Part shown: piece after piece, positions 7,607-18,100 of the stretch
Position numbering within the stretch: position 1 is the first letter of the stretch
Layout: each line of letters starts with the position of its first letter
Origin: RPQJ01 sp963706535
GTDB taxonomy: Bacteria; Pseudomonadota; Gammaproteobacteria; Steroidobacterales; Steroidobacteraceae
Assembly (NCBI GenBank): GCA_963706535.1
Contig: CAVPMU010000010.1
Span: 65,498-129,497 of the forward strand
DNA length: 64,000 bases
Direction of reading: 5' to 3'
The notes under the pieces: model-generated
What the model saw: only the letters and a program-made list of their open reading frames with translations
Database searches by the model: none
Told to the model about the DNA's origin: nothing
Translations under genes and position numbers: made by a program

Positions 7607-10012
7607 CTACCTGCGCCGTCCCGTGCGTGCACCGCGCTGGGCGCCCGCGGAGCGCTGCTGGAACTGCATGTTGCCGCGCTGCCGGGCCGAGTAGTCCCGA
7701 TTGAGTTGTGCCGTATCGCGCGTGGTGCTGCGGGCAGTGGGTTGCGGGCTGTCGCCACGCGTTGGCATCGCAGTGGCGGTCGATTGCGGCTGCGCCTGTG
7801 GCCGCGAGGAATCGACCGAGGACCAGTCGCCATTCTCGTACTGCTGCCAGCCGTCGTCGGTCTTCTTGTAGACGTTGCCGTCGTGGCCGGCATACAGGTC
7901 GCCGCCTTCGCTCTGCCCGACGGTCGTGCGGCCCGGGCCCTGGCCCGAAACCGAGATCGCCTGGCCGCCTTCGCTGCCCTCGATGCTGGTCGCACTGCGG
8001 CCGTCCTCGCGCCGGGTCTCGGTCGTCATCGATCCGTCCGAACCGCTTTCGATGGTGCGCTCGGTCGTGATCCCTCCATCGTCCCAGGCCCGCTGCACTT
8101 CGCTCGAGCCGCCCTGCGACGTCGAGCGCTCGACCTGCTGGGTGCCGTCGTCGAAGTCGGTCGTCCGCTCAGTCTTCACCCACTCGTCACCGCGCTCGAC
8201 CTTGCGCTCGGTCTTCAGCTTGTTCTTGTCCTCGTCGTAGTAACGCTCGGTCTTCGTGCCGACCCCGGTGCGCGGATTGTAGGTCTCGCCGTAGCTCGCC
8301 CACTCGTCGCCGTCCCAGGCCGTCTCGACGTAGCCGTAGCGGCCGCTGCGCGGGTTGTAGCCCTCGGTGTAGGAGTAACCGCCGTAGGGCCCGTACCAGA
8401 CCGAGCGTGAGCCATACCCGCCGGTCGCCGGGTTGTACCAGCTGCCGTGGCCGTAGGAGCCCCGGTACGGGTAATAGATGCCACGGTAGACGTAGGGCGG
8501 GTAGTACCAGCCCGTGCCGTAGTAGGGCACTCCCATCACGACCACGACGCCGGTCGAGTAGGTCGCGGTGGACGTGTACACGATCTCGCCCTCGGTCGTG
8601 GACGTCGCGGGCTTCACGTCCGTGACCGCGTACGCGGGGGAGTTCGGCGGAATCGAGTAGAGCGCCGCCGGCACATCGGCCGTCGCACCCCACGGTCCGG
8701 TCGGAGTGGATGCGACGTACCACGCCGACGCGTACACCAGGTAGTAGCGGTTCTGGTACATCAACACGTCGAAGCCGGTGTTCACCGCTCGTGCGACGCT
8801 CGTGCCCGGGATCGCCTCGAACTTCGGCTCGCCTGCATAGGTGACCTGCACCGTCGGCGGACTGCCCTTCTTCACCCGGGTCTCGATCGGCAACGATGCC
8901 TCGAGCGCCGCCATGCGCGCCTCGATGGTCCCCGGCACGGATGCACGCACCGCCGCCCGGGCGTGGTCAGTCGGTATCGCGGCGAACGTCTCCGGCAGGT
9001 CCTTGACGAAGGTCCAGGGCCCGCTTTCCAGGCTGGTCGCACTGAACCACCTGCCCGCGACCAGGTAATGCCAGGTCGGGCCGAGCTTGAAGAGCGGGCT
9101 CTCGGTGTTCCGGGCCCATTGCAGCCTCTCGATGCCCTGAATCACCTCGAGTACCGGCTTGCCGTCGGTGACGATGAGCTCGGTCGGTCGGTCCGCGTAC
9201 AGGACCTGCGGCACGGGTCGAGTGGACTTCTGCAGCGGCACGGCCTTGCGCGCGTCAGCGTACTCCGGAGTGGCGGGCAGGCCGCCGAAGCTCGACGGCA
9301 GCGACGTTGCGGCTTTCCAGCCCTTGTCGAGGCGGCTGGATGTCAGCCAGCGGTCGCGGTCCAGCAGGTAGTAGGCGCCGGAGCCGGACCCGTCGTGAAA
9401 GGTCGGCCAGTTCGCATTGACGATGACCTCGAGGCTGGTGCCGGGAACGGCGGAAGGCACGGGCGTGCCGTTGACGAACAGCAGGATCGTCGGGGTGGAG
9501 CGCGCGACGATCGGCGGCGGATTCGTGTTGAAGCCGGCGGGCGGCGGTCCTGCGAGCACCTCGTCCGCGACATAGGCGAGGAACAGGTCGAGCGGCGCAT
9601 TGAGCGACGTACGGGTAACTGCATGCTCGATGGCGGCCTTGTCCTCGGGCGGCGCGGGGACCGCGAACACCACGTCGGTTACTCTCGGCGCGCGGATCTC
9701 GATCCTGCGGCTCGGCAGGTCGACGAGCGTCTGGCCGGTCACGGTCGCCGTCCCAAGTGTCGGGGACGACGCTCCCGGGGGCGTCAGCTCGAAGGCGATG
9801 GCGGCCGTGAACTGCTCGAAATCAGGCCAGCTGCGGACCTGCGGTGCGTGCAGCGTCAGCGTGTATCCGTCGACCGTGCGCTGCTGCGGGTAGGTGAGGC
9901 GCGAGGTGTCGTCGGTGGCAGCGCTCGCGGTTGCCACGGGCGTCGCGGCGTTCGGCCAGGCCGGCATCATTGCCAGCAGGCACGCACAGGCCAGTGTCCG
10001 GACCAGGGTCAT
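7607..10012 (-). CDS. Large secreted protein of unknown function with Tyr/Gly-rich C-terminal region
   Basis: An 801-residue protein starting at ATG 10012 with a clear signal peptide (cleavage near residue 24, PNAATP). The first half (about 40-480) is globular, with repeated TPTILLFVNGTPVPS, YYLLDRDRWLTS, TWHYLVAGRWFSA and RYYLVYASAWYVAS blocks, each a Tyr/Trp-rich segment followed by a short GPW motif. The region at about 520-640 is rich in Tyr, Gly and Pro (GWYYPPYVYRG, RSGRYGYVETAWDGDEW). The tail is charged and low in complexity. The pattern suggests an exported surface or periplasmic protein of repeated small beta modules. It lies between hemN and norZ on the same strand without visible functional link. 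Confidence 0.75.
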   Translation of the reverse strand: MTLVRTLACACLLAMMPAWPNAATPVATASAATDDTSRLTYPQQRTVDGYTLTLHAPQVRSWPDFEQFTAAIAFELTPPGASSPTLGTATVTGQTLVDLPSRRIEIRAPRVTDVVFAVPAPPEDKAAIEHAVTRTSLNAPLDLFLAYVADEVLAGPPPAGFNTNPPPIVARSTPTILLFVNGTPVPSAVPGTSLEVIVNANWPTFHDGSGSGAYYLLDRDRWLTSSRLDKGWKAATSLPSSFGGLPATPEYADARKAVPLQKSTRPVPQVLYADRPTELIVTDGKPVLEVIQGIERLQWARNTESPLFKLGPTWHYLVAGRWFSATSLESGPWTFVKDLPETFAAIPTDHARAAVRASVPGTIEARMAALEASLPIETRVKKGSPPTVQVTYAGEPKFEAIPGTSVARAVNTGFDVLMYQNRYYLVYASAWYVASTPTGPWGATADVPAALYSIPPNSPAYAVTDVKPATSTTEGEIVYTSTATYSTGVVVVMGVPYYGTGWYYPPYVYRGIYYPYRGSYGHGSWYNPATGGYGSRSVWYGPYGGYSYTEGYNPRSGRYGYVETAWDGDEWASYGETYNPRTGVGTKTERYYDEDKNKLKTERKVERGDEWVKTERTTDFDDGTQQVERSTSQGGSSEVQRAWDDGGITTERTIESGSDGSMTTETRREDGRSATSIEGSEGGQAISVSGQGPGRTTVGQSEGGDLYAGHDGNVYKKTDDGWQQYENGDWSSVDSSRPQAQPQSTATAMPTRGDSPQPTARSTTRDTAQLNRDYSARQRGNMQFQQRSAGAQRGARTGRRR

Positions 10013-10148
10013 GGATCGCTCCTCGGTGGCGCAGTCGCCCGATTGGTCGACTTTCACACGCACGCCGGGAGGGCGCTTGGCATTTCCCGACAATCGCCGG
10101 CTTTCTTCTCTCCACTAACCGCCAGTCACCGACCGGCAGCCGCTCTCT

Positions 10149-11546
10149 TCAGATCGCCTTCGAGAACCTCTGCTGCGCCGCCTGTGCCGCCGGCAGGTAG
10201 GCATCGAACGCCATGCCGAGGTGCCTGAGCAGCAGCCGCCCGGCGGGCAGCACGCGCAGCCCGGGCGCAGCGAATTCCGCGAGGCCGTCGGCGACCAGTG
10301 GCTCGAGCGCCTTCAGCTCGCTGGCGAAGTAAGCGCCGAAGTCGATGCCGTGGCGCGCCGCGGTGGCTTCGAAGTCCAGCACGCCGTAGCACATGATCTG
10401 CTGGATCACGTCGCGCCGGATGACATCGTCGCGCGTGAGCGTGAGGCCGCGGTGCACCGCGAGCTCGCCGCGATCGAGCGCGCCGTAATACTCGGGCAGA
10501 GTCTTGAGGTTCTGCGCGAAGTTGTCGCCCACCTTGCCGATCGAGCTCACGCCGAGGCCGATCAGGTCGCAGTAGCCGCGCGTCGAATAGCCCTGGAAAT
10601 TGCGATGCAGCGTGCCGTTGCCCTGCGCGATGACGAGTTCGTCCTGCGGCAGCGCGAAGTGGTCCATGCCGATGTAGACGTAGCCCGCGGCGATCAGCTT
10701 CTCGATCGTGAGGCCGAGCAGCGCGAGGCGTGTCTCGGGCGTCGGCAGGTCCGCCGCGTTCAACTGCCGCTGCGCCTTGAACATCTGCGGCAGGTGCGCA
10801 TAGGCGTACACGGCGAAACGGTCGGGCCGCGCCGAGAGCACCGTGTCGAGCGTCTTCGCGAAGCCCTCGAGGTTCTGCTTGGGCAGGCCGTAGATCAGGT
10901 CGACGCTCACCGAGCCGAAGCCGAACTCGCGCGCCTCGCGGATCAACCGCAGCGTGTCCGGAACGGACTGGATGCGGTTCACCGCCTCCTGCACCAGCGG
11001 GTCGAAGTCCTGGATGCCGAGGCTGCAGCGGTTGAAGCCGACGTTGGCGAGGTCGCGCAGCGAGTCGCGCGTGATGGTGCGCGGGTCGAGCTCGATCGAG
11101 TACTCGCGGCCGGCGTCCTTCGACAGCTTGAAGTGCGAGCCGAGCTTCTCGATCAGCCGGTCGATCTCGAGCGAGGTGAGGAAGGTGGGCGTGCCGCCGC
11201 CGAAGTGCAGCTGCTCGACCTCGCGGTCGCGGTCGTAGAGCTGGCCCTGCAGCTCGATCTCGCGGTGCAGGCGGTAGAGGTAGGCCTCGGCCTTCTCGTG
11301 GTTGCGGGTGATGACCTTGGTGCAGCCGCAGTAGAAGCAGGGGCTCGAGCAGAACGGGATGTGCACGTACAGCGACAGCGGCCGCGGGATCGGGTCCTGG
11401 TTGCTCGCGATGGCGGCCGCGCGGTACTCGTTCAGGCCGAACCGGTCCGAGAACTGCACGGCAGTCGGGTACGAGGTGTAGCGCGGGCCCGAGCGGTCGT
11501 AGCGGCGGATGAGGTCAGCGTCGAACTTGATCTGGTGTTGATCCAT
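10149..11546 (-). CDS. hemN: Oxygen-independent coproporphyrinogen III oxidase
   Basis: A radical SAM enzyme that converts coproporphyrinogen III to protoporphyrinogen IX without oxygen, for anaerobic heme synthesis in the cytoplasm. The 465-residue protein has the cluster motif CSSPCFYCGC, with Cys 66, 70 and 73 binding [4Fe-4S] and Cys 75 following, as in HemN. The motif HFGGGTPTFL and the HemN C-terminal domain follow. Start at ATG 11546 (MDQHQIKFDADL) gives the usual length. An FNR-type box lies 57 bases upstream, matching the common control of hemN by FNR/Anr/Dnr. NirS and NO reductase need heme, which fits the neighbourhood. Confidence 0.96.
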   Translation of the reverse strand: MDQHQIKFDADLIRRYDRSGPRYTSYPTAVQFSDRFGLNEYRAAAIASNQDPIPRPLSLYVHIPFCSSPCFYCGCTKVITRNHEKAEAYLYRLHREIELQGQLYDRDREVEQLHFGGGTPTFLTSLEIDRLIEKLGSHFKLSKDAGREYSIELDPRTITRDSLRDLANVGFNRCSLGIQDFDPLVQEAVNRIQSVPDTLRLIREAREFGFGSVSVDLIYGLPKQNLEGFAKTLDTVLSARPDRFAVYAYAHLPQMFKAQRQLNAADLPTPETRLALLGLTIEKLIAAGYVYIGMDHFALPQDELVIAQGNGTLHRNFQGYSTRGYCDLIGLGVSSIGKVGDNFAQNLKTLPEYYGALDRGELAVHRGLTLTRDDVIRRDVIQQIMCYGVLDFEATAARHGIDFGAYFASELKALEPLVADGLAEFAAPGLRVLPAGRLLLRHLGMAFDAYLPAAQAAQQRFSKAI

Positions 11547-11602
11547 CTTGTTCCCTGGGAGCACGGGCACGCCGAGCCTGCGCCGGGCTGCTCCCCCTCG
11601 CC

Positions 11603-11616
11603 TTGACGTGCGTCAA
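11603..11616 (-). promoter_or_regulatory. FNR/Dnr-type operator upstream of hemN
   Basis: TTGACGTGCGTCAA is a symmetric near-match to TTGAT-N4-ATCAA, 57 bases before the hemN start. It is the third such box in front of an anaerobic-respiration gene in this window. Confidence 0.7.
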
Positions 11617-11666
11617 GGATGGGAATCCGCGGCCGGCGGGCAAGCGGTACATGCCGAAGGATAGTA

Positions 11667-11699
11667 GGGAATAGGGGATAGGGGATAGGGGATAGGGGC
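11667..11699. repeat. Tandem GGGATAG repeat
   Basis: Four near-perfect copies of a 7-8 base unit (GGGAATA, then GGGGATA three times) lie between the divergent hemN and ferredoxin reductase genes. Slippage-prone sequence; no function is evident. Confidence 0.75.
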
Positions 11700-11769
11700 T
11701 GGCGCCGGGCACAGGGGCTCGATCGGATAGAATGCGGGGATTGCGCGACCAGAGACCGGGAGAAAGACG

Positions 11770-12831
11770 TTGAGTTCCACTGATTCTGTTGCCCCGGCCG
11801 CGGGCGGGCCGATTGCAGCGGATGCGGTCATCATCGGGGCGGGCCCGGCCGGACTGTTCCAGGTCTTCGAACTGGGGCTGCTGGGCGTCAAGTCGCACGT
11901 GATCGACACCCTGAAGCACCCGGGCGGGCAGTGCGCCGAGCTCTACCCGGACAAGCCGATCTACGACATCCCGGCGCTGCCCGTGTGCGGTGCCCAGGAA
12001 CTCGTCGACCGGCTCATGCAGCAGGTCAAGCCCTTCGAGCCGCAGTTCCACTTCGGCGAGGAGGTCGTGGCGCTGGCAAGGCGCGAGGACGGGTCGTTCT
12101 TCCTCGAGACCTCGGCGGGCACGCAGTTCGTCACCCGCGCGGTGGTGATCGCCGCCGGCCTGGGCTCGTTCCAGCCGCGCCGGCTCGGCATCGAGGGCAT
12201 CGAGGCATTCGAGGACAGGCAGGTCCACTACCGCGTGAAGAATGCCTCGACCTTCCACGGCCAGCGGCTCGTGATCTTCGGCGGTGGCGATTCCGCGCTC
12301 GACTGGGTGATCGACCTGACCGGCAAGGCCAGGAGCATCGTGCACGTGCACCGACGGTCGGAATTCAAGGCCGCGCCGGCGTCCGTCGCACGCATGCAGC
12401 AGCTGGTGGCCGAGGGCCGGATGACCTACGTCGAGGGCATCGCCACCGCGATTCGCAGCGAGGACGGCAGGCTGACTGGCGTTACGGTCAAGGGGACCGA
12501 CGGCGTGCTGCGGGAACTCGAGGCCGACCACCTGCTCGCGTTCTTCGGCCTGCACCCGAAGCTCGGGCCGATCGCCGAGTGGGGCTTCGAACTCGACAAG
12601 AAGGCGATCAAGGTCGACACGGCGAAGTTCCAGACCAGCGTGCCCGGCATCTACGCGATCGGCGACATCAACACCTACCCGGGCAAGAAGAAGCTGATCC
12701 TGAGCGGGTTCCACGAAGCGGCGCTCGCGGCCTTCGCGATCGCCGAGCAGCTGAATCCCGCCAAGAAGGTGCACCTGCAGTACACGACCACGAGCCCGAT
12801 CATGCAGAAGCGGCTCGGCGTCAATACCTGA
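11770..12831 (+). CDS. Ferredoxin/flavodoxin--NADP reductase, thioredoxin-reductase-like type
   Basis: A 353-residue FAD- and NADPH-binding flavoprotein that exchanges electrons between NADPH and ferredoxin or flavodoxin. The first dinucleotide motif GAGPAG is at 23-28, the second GGGDSA at 171-176, and YAIGDINTYPGKKK marks the C-terminal FAD site. There is no CxxC redox pair, which separates it from thioredoxin reductase and places it with YumC-type reductases. The reading frame has no ATG near its 5' end. TTG at 11770 is chosen because GGGAGAAAG lies 5-12 bases upstream and it leaves a normal N-terminus before the first Rossmann strand. Confidence 0.9.
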   Translation: MSSTDSVAPAAGGPIAADAVIIGAGPAGLFQVFELGLLGVKSHVIDTLKHPGGQCAELYPDKPIYDIPALPVCGAQELVDRLMQQVKPFEPQFHFGEEVVALARREDGSFFLETSAGTQFVTRAVVIAAGLGSFQPRRLGIEGIEAFEDRQVHYRVKNASTFHGQRLVIFGGGDSALDWVIDLTGKARSIVHVHRRSEFKAAPASVARMQQLVAEGRMTYVEGIATAIRSEDGRLTGVTVKGTDGVLRELEADHLLAFFGLHPKLGPIAEWGFELDKKAIKVDTAKFQTSVPGIYAIGDINTYPGKKKLILSGFHEAALAAFAIAEQLNPAKKVHLQYTTTSPIMQKRLGVNT

Positions 12832-12859
12832 CCCCGCGCGCCGCAAAGACCGCATCGCC

Positions 12860-13714
12860 ATGAAGAACGTACTCGCTGACCTGCTGCGGCTGCTCGAGCT
12901 CGAGCGGCTCGAGGTGAACATGTTCCGCGGCGAAAGCCGCGACATCGGCAGCCCGCAGGTGTTCGGCGGTCAGGTGCTCGGCCAGGCGCTGATGGCCGCG
13001 AGCGCGACGGCCGACGGCCGCCTGGTGCACTCCCTGCACGCGTATTTCCTGCGGCGCGGCGACTTCAATGCGCCGATCATCTACGAGGTCGACCGCAGCC
13101 TGAAGGGCACCAGCTTCTCGAACCGGCGCGTCGTGGCCATCCAGCACGGCCAGCAGGTCTTCCACATGTCGGCCTCCTTCCAGGTCGCGGAGGAAGGCCC
13201 GGATCACCAGGTCCCGGCGCCCAGCGTCACGCCGCCCGAGGAATTGCCCGACCTCGCTGCCGAGATGCGCGAGTGCCTGCACGACTTGCCCGAGGAGCGA
13301 CGGCGCTTCTGGTCGCTCGAGCGGCCGTTCGAGTTCCGCTCCGTCGAGTCGTTGCGGGCCGGCGAGGCGCAGCCAGGCGTCCGCCACCTGTGGTTCCGGC
13401 TGGGCGGCGCGGCGCCCGGGGACCAGGCGATGCAGCGCTGCCTGCTCGCCTACCTGTCGGACTTCCACCTGCTGGAAACCGCGACGCTTCCGCACGGCCT
13501 GTCGCACCCCTCGGGCGACGTGATGCTCGCGAGCCTCGACCACGGCATGTGGTTCCACCGGCCGGTCGCGCTCACGGACTGGCACCTGTATGCGCTCGTG
13601 AGCCCGAGCAGCTCGGGCTCACGAGGGCTGGCGTTCGGCCGCATCTTCGACCGCCAGGGCCGGCTCATCGCGAGCACGGCCCAGGAAGGACTGATGCGCG
13701 TCCGCCAGCGCTGA
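12860..13714 (+). CDS. tesB: Acyl-CoA thioesterase II
   Basis: Hydrolyses acyl-CoA to free fatty acid and CoA in the cytoplasm. The 284-residue protein is a double hotdog fold. The N-terminal half contains FGGQVLGQALMAA and VHSLHAYFLRRGD. The C-terminal half has ASLDHGMWFHRP with the catalytic Asp, a Ser/Thr position in LVSPSSSGSRGL, and the Gln in STAQEGLMR. Length equals E. coli TesB. It follows the reductase gene by 28 bases on the same strand, so the two may be co-transcribed. Confidence 0.95.
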   Translation: MKNVLADLLRLLELERLEVNMFRGESRDIGSPQVFGGQVLGQALMAASATADGRLVHSLHAYFLRRGDFNAPIIYEVDRSLKGTSFSNRRVVAIQHGQQVFHMSASFQVAEEGPDHQVPAPSVTPPEELPDLAAEMRECLHDLPEERRRFWSLERPFEFRSVESLRAGEAQPGVRHLWFRLGGAAPGDQAMQRCLLAYLSDFHLLETATLPHGLSHPSGDVMLASLDHGMWFHRPVALTDWHLYALVSPSSSGSRGLAFGRIFDRQGRLIASTAQEGLMRVRQR

Positions 13715-13716
13715 GC

Positions 13717-14019
13717 TCACGGAGCCGCAGGAGGCGGCAACGGCTCCGGTACCTTGTTGCTGATCGCGGGCAGGCTTTGCAGGTAGGCGAACACGGCCGC
13801 GAGGTCCTCGTCCGTCATGTTGCGGTACACGGGGTAGGGCATCGGCGGCAGGATCTGCCGGCCGCGCCCCATGTGGCGCCCGCTGCGGATCGTGTCGACG
13901 AAGTTGCGCACCGTCCAGCGACCAAGACCAGTCTCCACGTCGGGCGTGAGGTTGGCGGTGAAGCTGACGCCCCACGGACCCGAATGGGCGGTGTTGGTGC
14001 GCGCGCCGATCATCAACCA
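13717..14019 (-). pseudogene. 3' remnant of a c-type cytochrome gene, heme-binding part lost
   Basis: The last about 100 codons read WLMIGARTNTAHSGPWGV, then SFTANLTPDVETGLGRW, a GRHMGRGR block and ILPPMPYPVYRN, ending with VFAYLQSLPAISNKVPEP. This is the usual C-terminal part of a family of monoheme cytochromes c that carry a CxxCH motif upstream. Here no CxxCH precedes it: the frame runs directly into the end of another gene in a different frame at about 14020. It ends three bases after the tesB stop, facing it. Best read as the tail of a second cytochrome gene fused out of frame by a deletion. Confidence 0.7.
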
Positions 14020-15034
14020 TTGCTTCGGTATCCGGGATCGCCGTGCCCAGCAGCGGCATCTGCACGCGTGGATCGCGCGAGCCCATGCGGATCGCGGGCA
14101 CGCTCGCCTGCGACTGGCCAGGCACGACGAGGCATGCCGGCGCCGGCAGGTCGTGCGGGCGATAACGGCTCGGCACGCCCACGAGCGAGCGCAGCATCGC
14201 CTCGCGTGAAATCGGACTGGACGCCGGCTGCGCCAATCGCACCTCGACGGGCACGGCCGCACCGGCCTCGCTGGCGGACACGTGACAGTGGCCGCAGTTG
14301 CCATGCAGGTAGCCGAGCACCGCGCGCTCCGTCGGCGAGCCAGCGGCGATGCGTGGCGGCTGGTCCAGCAGTTCGCGGGGCAGGTTGCGCAACCAGCCGC
14401 GGGCAACGAGCGCACGCAGATCGAGCGCATTGATGCCCGGGGTCTCGGGGTGTGGTGCCAGCGGGTCACGCTCCGGCGAGAGCTGCAGCGCGCTGAAGCC
14501 GAGCACCGGGACCGCGGGGCCTTCGTGGCAGGCGCGGCACTCGATCTCCGACGGAATGGCGTAGCGCCCGCCGCGGCCGTCGGTGGCTGCCAGCGCGGGC
14601 AGCCCACCCGCCGGCGCGAGCAGGGCATCCGTGCCTTCTTCGTTCCACACGTAGGTGGCAAAGCGCCAGGAGCCATCGGCGAGACGCTCGATCAGACGCG
14701 TCTCCACTCGTCGATCCAGCGCGAATTCCTTCCACAACCGCGTGCCGCGCGGGAAGTCCCAGGCGTCGGGGCGACTGGCATCGATGCTGGTGCCGGGCGG
14801 CAGGTAGATCCAGCGACGCTTGCGCGCGCCGTCGGACCACAACGGGTACTGCGGCACGAATGCATGCACGTCCGGCCGTACCTGCGTCGTCGAGCCCTCG
14901 ACGTACAGGCCCGTTTCGCTGAGGCGCTGCGGCAGCGGGGGGCTCGGCGACAGGGGCAGCGAGTCGCCGGATGCGGCGCGGTACGGGCCTGCGGCCAGGA
15001 CGATGGCGAGGACGATGCGGGTGACGGCGTTCAT
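14020..15034 (-). pseudogene. Di-heme-type secreted cytochrome c protein, 3' end replaced
   Basis: Begins at ATG 15034 with a signal peptide (MNAVTRIVLAIVLAAG). It reads about 338 codons of an exported protein with heme motifs CRACH and CGHCH, and features LSETGLYVEG, PQYPLWSDGARKRRW and ECRACHEGPAVPVLGFSALQLSP. Proteins of this type usually end shortly after a block like MPLLGTAIPDTEA, which is present here. The frame then runs out of phase into the remnant at 13717-14019 and would add about 90 unrelated residues. Function unknown; the family occurs next to periplasmic redox enzymes. Confidence 0.7.
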
Positions 15035-15192
15035 CGTGGGCGCATCGTGGCGCCCGCCCGTGCGAGCCGCATCGCCCGCGCGGAGCCATCCGGAGAGCCA
15101 TGTCGTGCCCGCAGCGAGCCACCGCCCCGCTGAAACAATCCAGAAACAATCGGGTGCGCCAGACGCGCCGTTGCCGCGGAAACGCTGTGCCG

Positions 15193-18100
15193 CTACTGCA
15201 GGCCGAGTTCGAAGCGGACCTTGCCGTCCTGCGCGGCCACCTTGCCGTTCCTGCTGACGAACACTCGAGTCGGCTCGAGACCGGTATCGGTCAGGAGGAT
15301 CCGCTCGATGGCGTGGCCGCGCTCCTCGCCGAGCGCTTCCACCTCGGCATCGGTGACGACCACGCGTGCTCGGGCTTCTTTCGCCAGGAACTCGATCTCC
15401 GCGTCGTCGCGCAGAACTTTCGCTTCGGCGCGCGGCGTGCCTTCGGGCGGTGCGGGCGGCTCCGGAACCTCGGGCACGGGCCAACCCTGGCGTCCGAGCA
15501 ACGCCTTCAGCACGGCGATCTTCTGCTTCCGTTCGAGCGCGTCGAACGCGGGCGGCGGCGTTGCATCGTCGACCTTCCGGCGCTGGACCGCAGCAACTGC
15601 CGCGGCACGTTGCCGCTCGTAGGCACGATCGGCCAGCGCGACCTCGTCGAGCTCATCCACGGCACCCATCGGCACGTCGACCTTGATGCCGGGCTTCTCG
15701 CCCAGGCCCTTGGCGAGCGTCACCAGCTTCTCGGCCGTCGCCGCGGACACGGTTGCGTCGCCGGGTGAGAAGTCCACGAACTGCGCTTCCTCGGCGCCCG
15801 CGAACAGCGAGCCGAGCAGCGCGAACGGCGCGGTGACGGCCTTGACGATGATGTTCCTGATGATCTGCCACACGATGGGCCCGATGCGGAACGTCGGGTC
15901 GTCGAGCGTGCCCTTGATCGGAATATCGAGATTGATCACGCCGTTGCGGTCGCGCAGCAGCGCGGTGGCGAACTTGACGGGCAGCGTCGCCTCGCCCTTG
16001 TTGGCCGTGGCCTCTCCCCATTCGAGCTGGTCGATGCGGATCTCGTGTGCCGCGTCGAGCTTGCGGTCCTCGATCCTGTAATGCAGGGTGGTGGTCAGCT
16101 TGCCCTTGGCGATGTTGTAGCCCGCGAGCCGCCCCGAGTAGGGGTTGAAGACCGGCAAGGCGATGTTCTCGAAGTCGAAGGCGAGGTCGGTGTAGCGGTC
16201 GAACGCGAACGGCTGCAGTTCGCCCGCGATCGACACCGGCGAGAACTCCCCGAGGTTGCCGTCGAGGTCCACCTTCGCGCGCGAATCGTGCGCCGAGGAA
16301 ATGCCGCGTATGGTGCCGCGCAGTCCCTGGATGTCGGCCGAGAAGTTCGGCTGGATGAAATGGTCGGAGAAGTTGAGCCGCCCGCCGTCGATGCGCACCT
16401 CGCGCACCCGGATCGGGAAGGTGTCGGGTCCCTGCACCGCGCGCACCGGCGCCGCCGACGGTTGCTTGCCGCGCGCCTTGCGCGCCTTGTCCTCGGCCTG
16501 CTTCGCAGCCGCGAGCTCGCGGTCGCGGCGGCGCTTGTCCGCCGGCGACATGGCTGACTCGGCGGCCGCCGCCGCCTTGCGAGTCTCGAGCGCTGCCGCC
16601 GTGCCTGCCGGGTCCAGCACGGCCGCGATATTGACGACCCGTTCCTCGCTCACGATCAGTCGCGCGTAGGGGCCGGCCACGCGCACCTGGTCGATCGTGA
16701 GTGCATCGGGGCCCCTGTCGAACTCGACTTGCCGCAGCTCCAGGCGCCGGAAGTTGACGAAGTCCTGGCGCAGCGCATTGTCCTGCGACGCGAAGCCGTC
16801 GATGGTCACTGCGCCGGCGAAGCTCATCTCCGGCCCGTCCTGCTCCGGTGGCGTGATCCTCGCCTTGCCTTGAACGGCAAGTGTGCCGGCGGTGATGGTG
16901 AGATCGGCGACGGGCAGGATGTACGGCTGCAGGATCTGCATGCGCGCCTCGTCGAGCGACAGGTCGAGATCCGCCGTGAACGGCTGCGGGGTGATCGTGC
17001 CGCTCGTCCGCACCAGCGCTTCGCCATTCACCGTGGCGGCGAGCGTTACCGGCAGCGGTTTCGCGAGGTCGAGGCTCACCCCGGCCACGGTGAGGGCCAG
17101 CGGCGCGATGGCGAACTTCTTCGCCGGTTCTGCCAGCCGATCCTCGAAGTCGATCGTGGCCCCGGCGAGCTCGACGTTCGCGATGTCGACTTTCCATGCG
17201 CGGGCGCTGACTTCGGATGCCACCGGACCGGTGGGGATATCCGCAACTGCGCTGCCGTCGGCCGGCGCCGTCGGCACGGTGGCGGGTGCGAACAGTCGTT
17301 GCAGGTTGACCTTGCCGCCGGGCTCGATCCAGGCCTGTGCTGCGAGCCCGGCGACGGTGACCTTCGCGATCGAGACCGTTTGCGCGGGCAGGGCAACGGC
17401 GGTGTCGGCGACGACGAGGCTCGGCACGGTCACCCAGTCCGCATCGACGCCACGTGCGCGCAGGGCGGCGTCGGTGAGTTCGATCGTCGGCAGTGCGAGG
17501 TCGAGGGCGAGCGACTCGCCGAGCGACACGGAGTAAATGCCATTCAAGCGCGCTCGCCCGGAGCTGACGGCGAATGGCAGCGCGTCGCCGAGGAAGTCCG
17601 CCACGTCCTGCGCGCCCAGGTTGTCGAGCGCGATCTCGCCGCGCGAGGAGATGACGGGCTCGAGCGTGAAGTTGCCCTTCCAGTCGATCGATTCGTCCGA
17701 CTGCCCGCGCGCCGAAAAGCGGAAGTCGCCGCCCTCGGGCGTGGTGCGGAAATCCTGGAGTGCGAAGGCCACGCGCTCGAAGCGGCGCGCGAACTGCTCG
17801 CGGCGCGACTGGTCGACGAACTCGATCACGCCGCGGTCGACGGTGAGCGCCTGCAGCCACACCGCGGCGAGTCCCGCGTCCTCGTCCTCCGGATCCTTCG
17901 GCAGCGCGAGGTCTGCGAGATTGACGCGGCCGTCGGGCCGTACGACGGCGCGCAGGTGCGGCGCCTCCAGGGTCACGTCCCGGAACACGAGCGTGCGCCG
18001 CCACAGGGAGGCGAGTTCGATATCCACGAACAGGTGCTCGAAGCCGAGCATCGGGGCGCCGTCCGCGTCGGGCAGGGCGAGGTCGCGCACCTCGAGCTGC

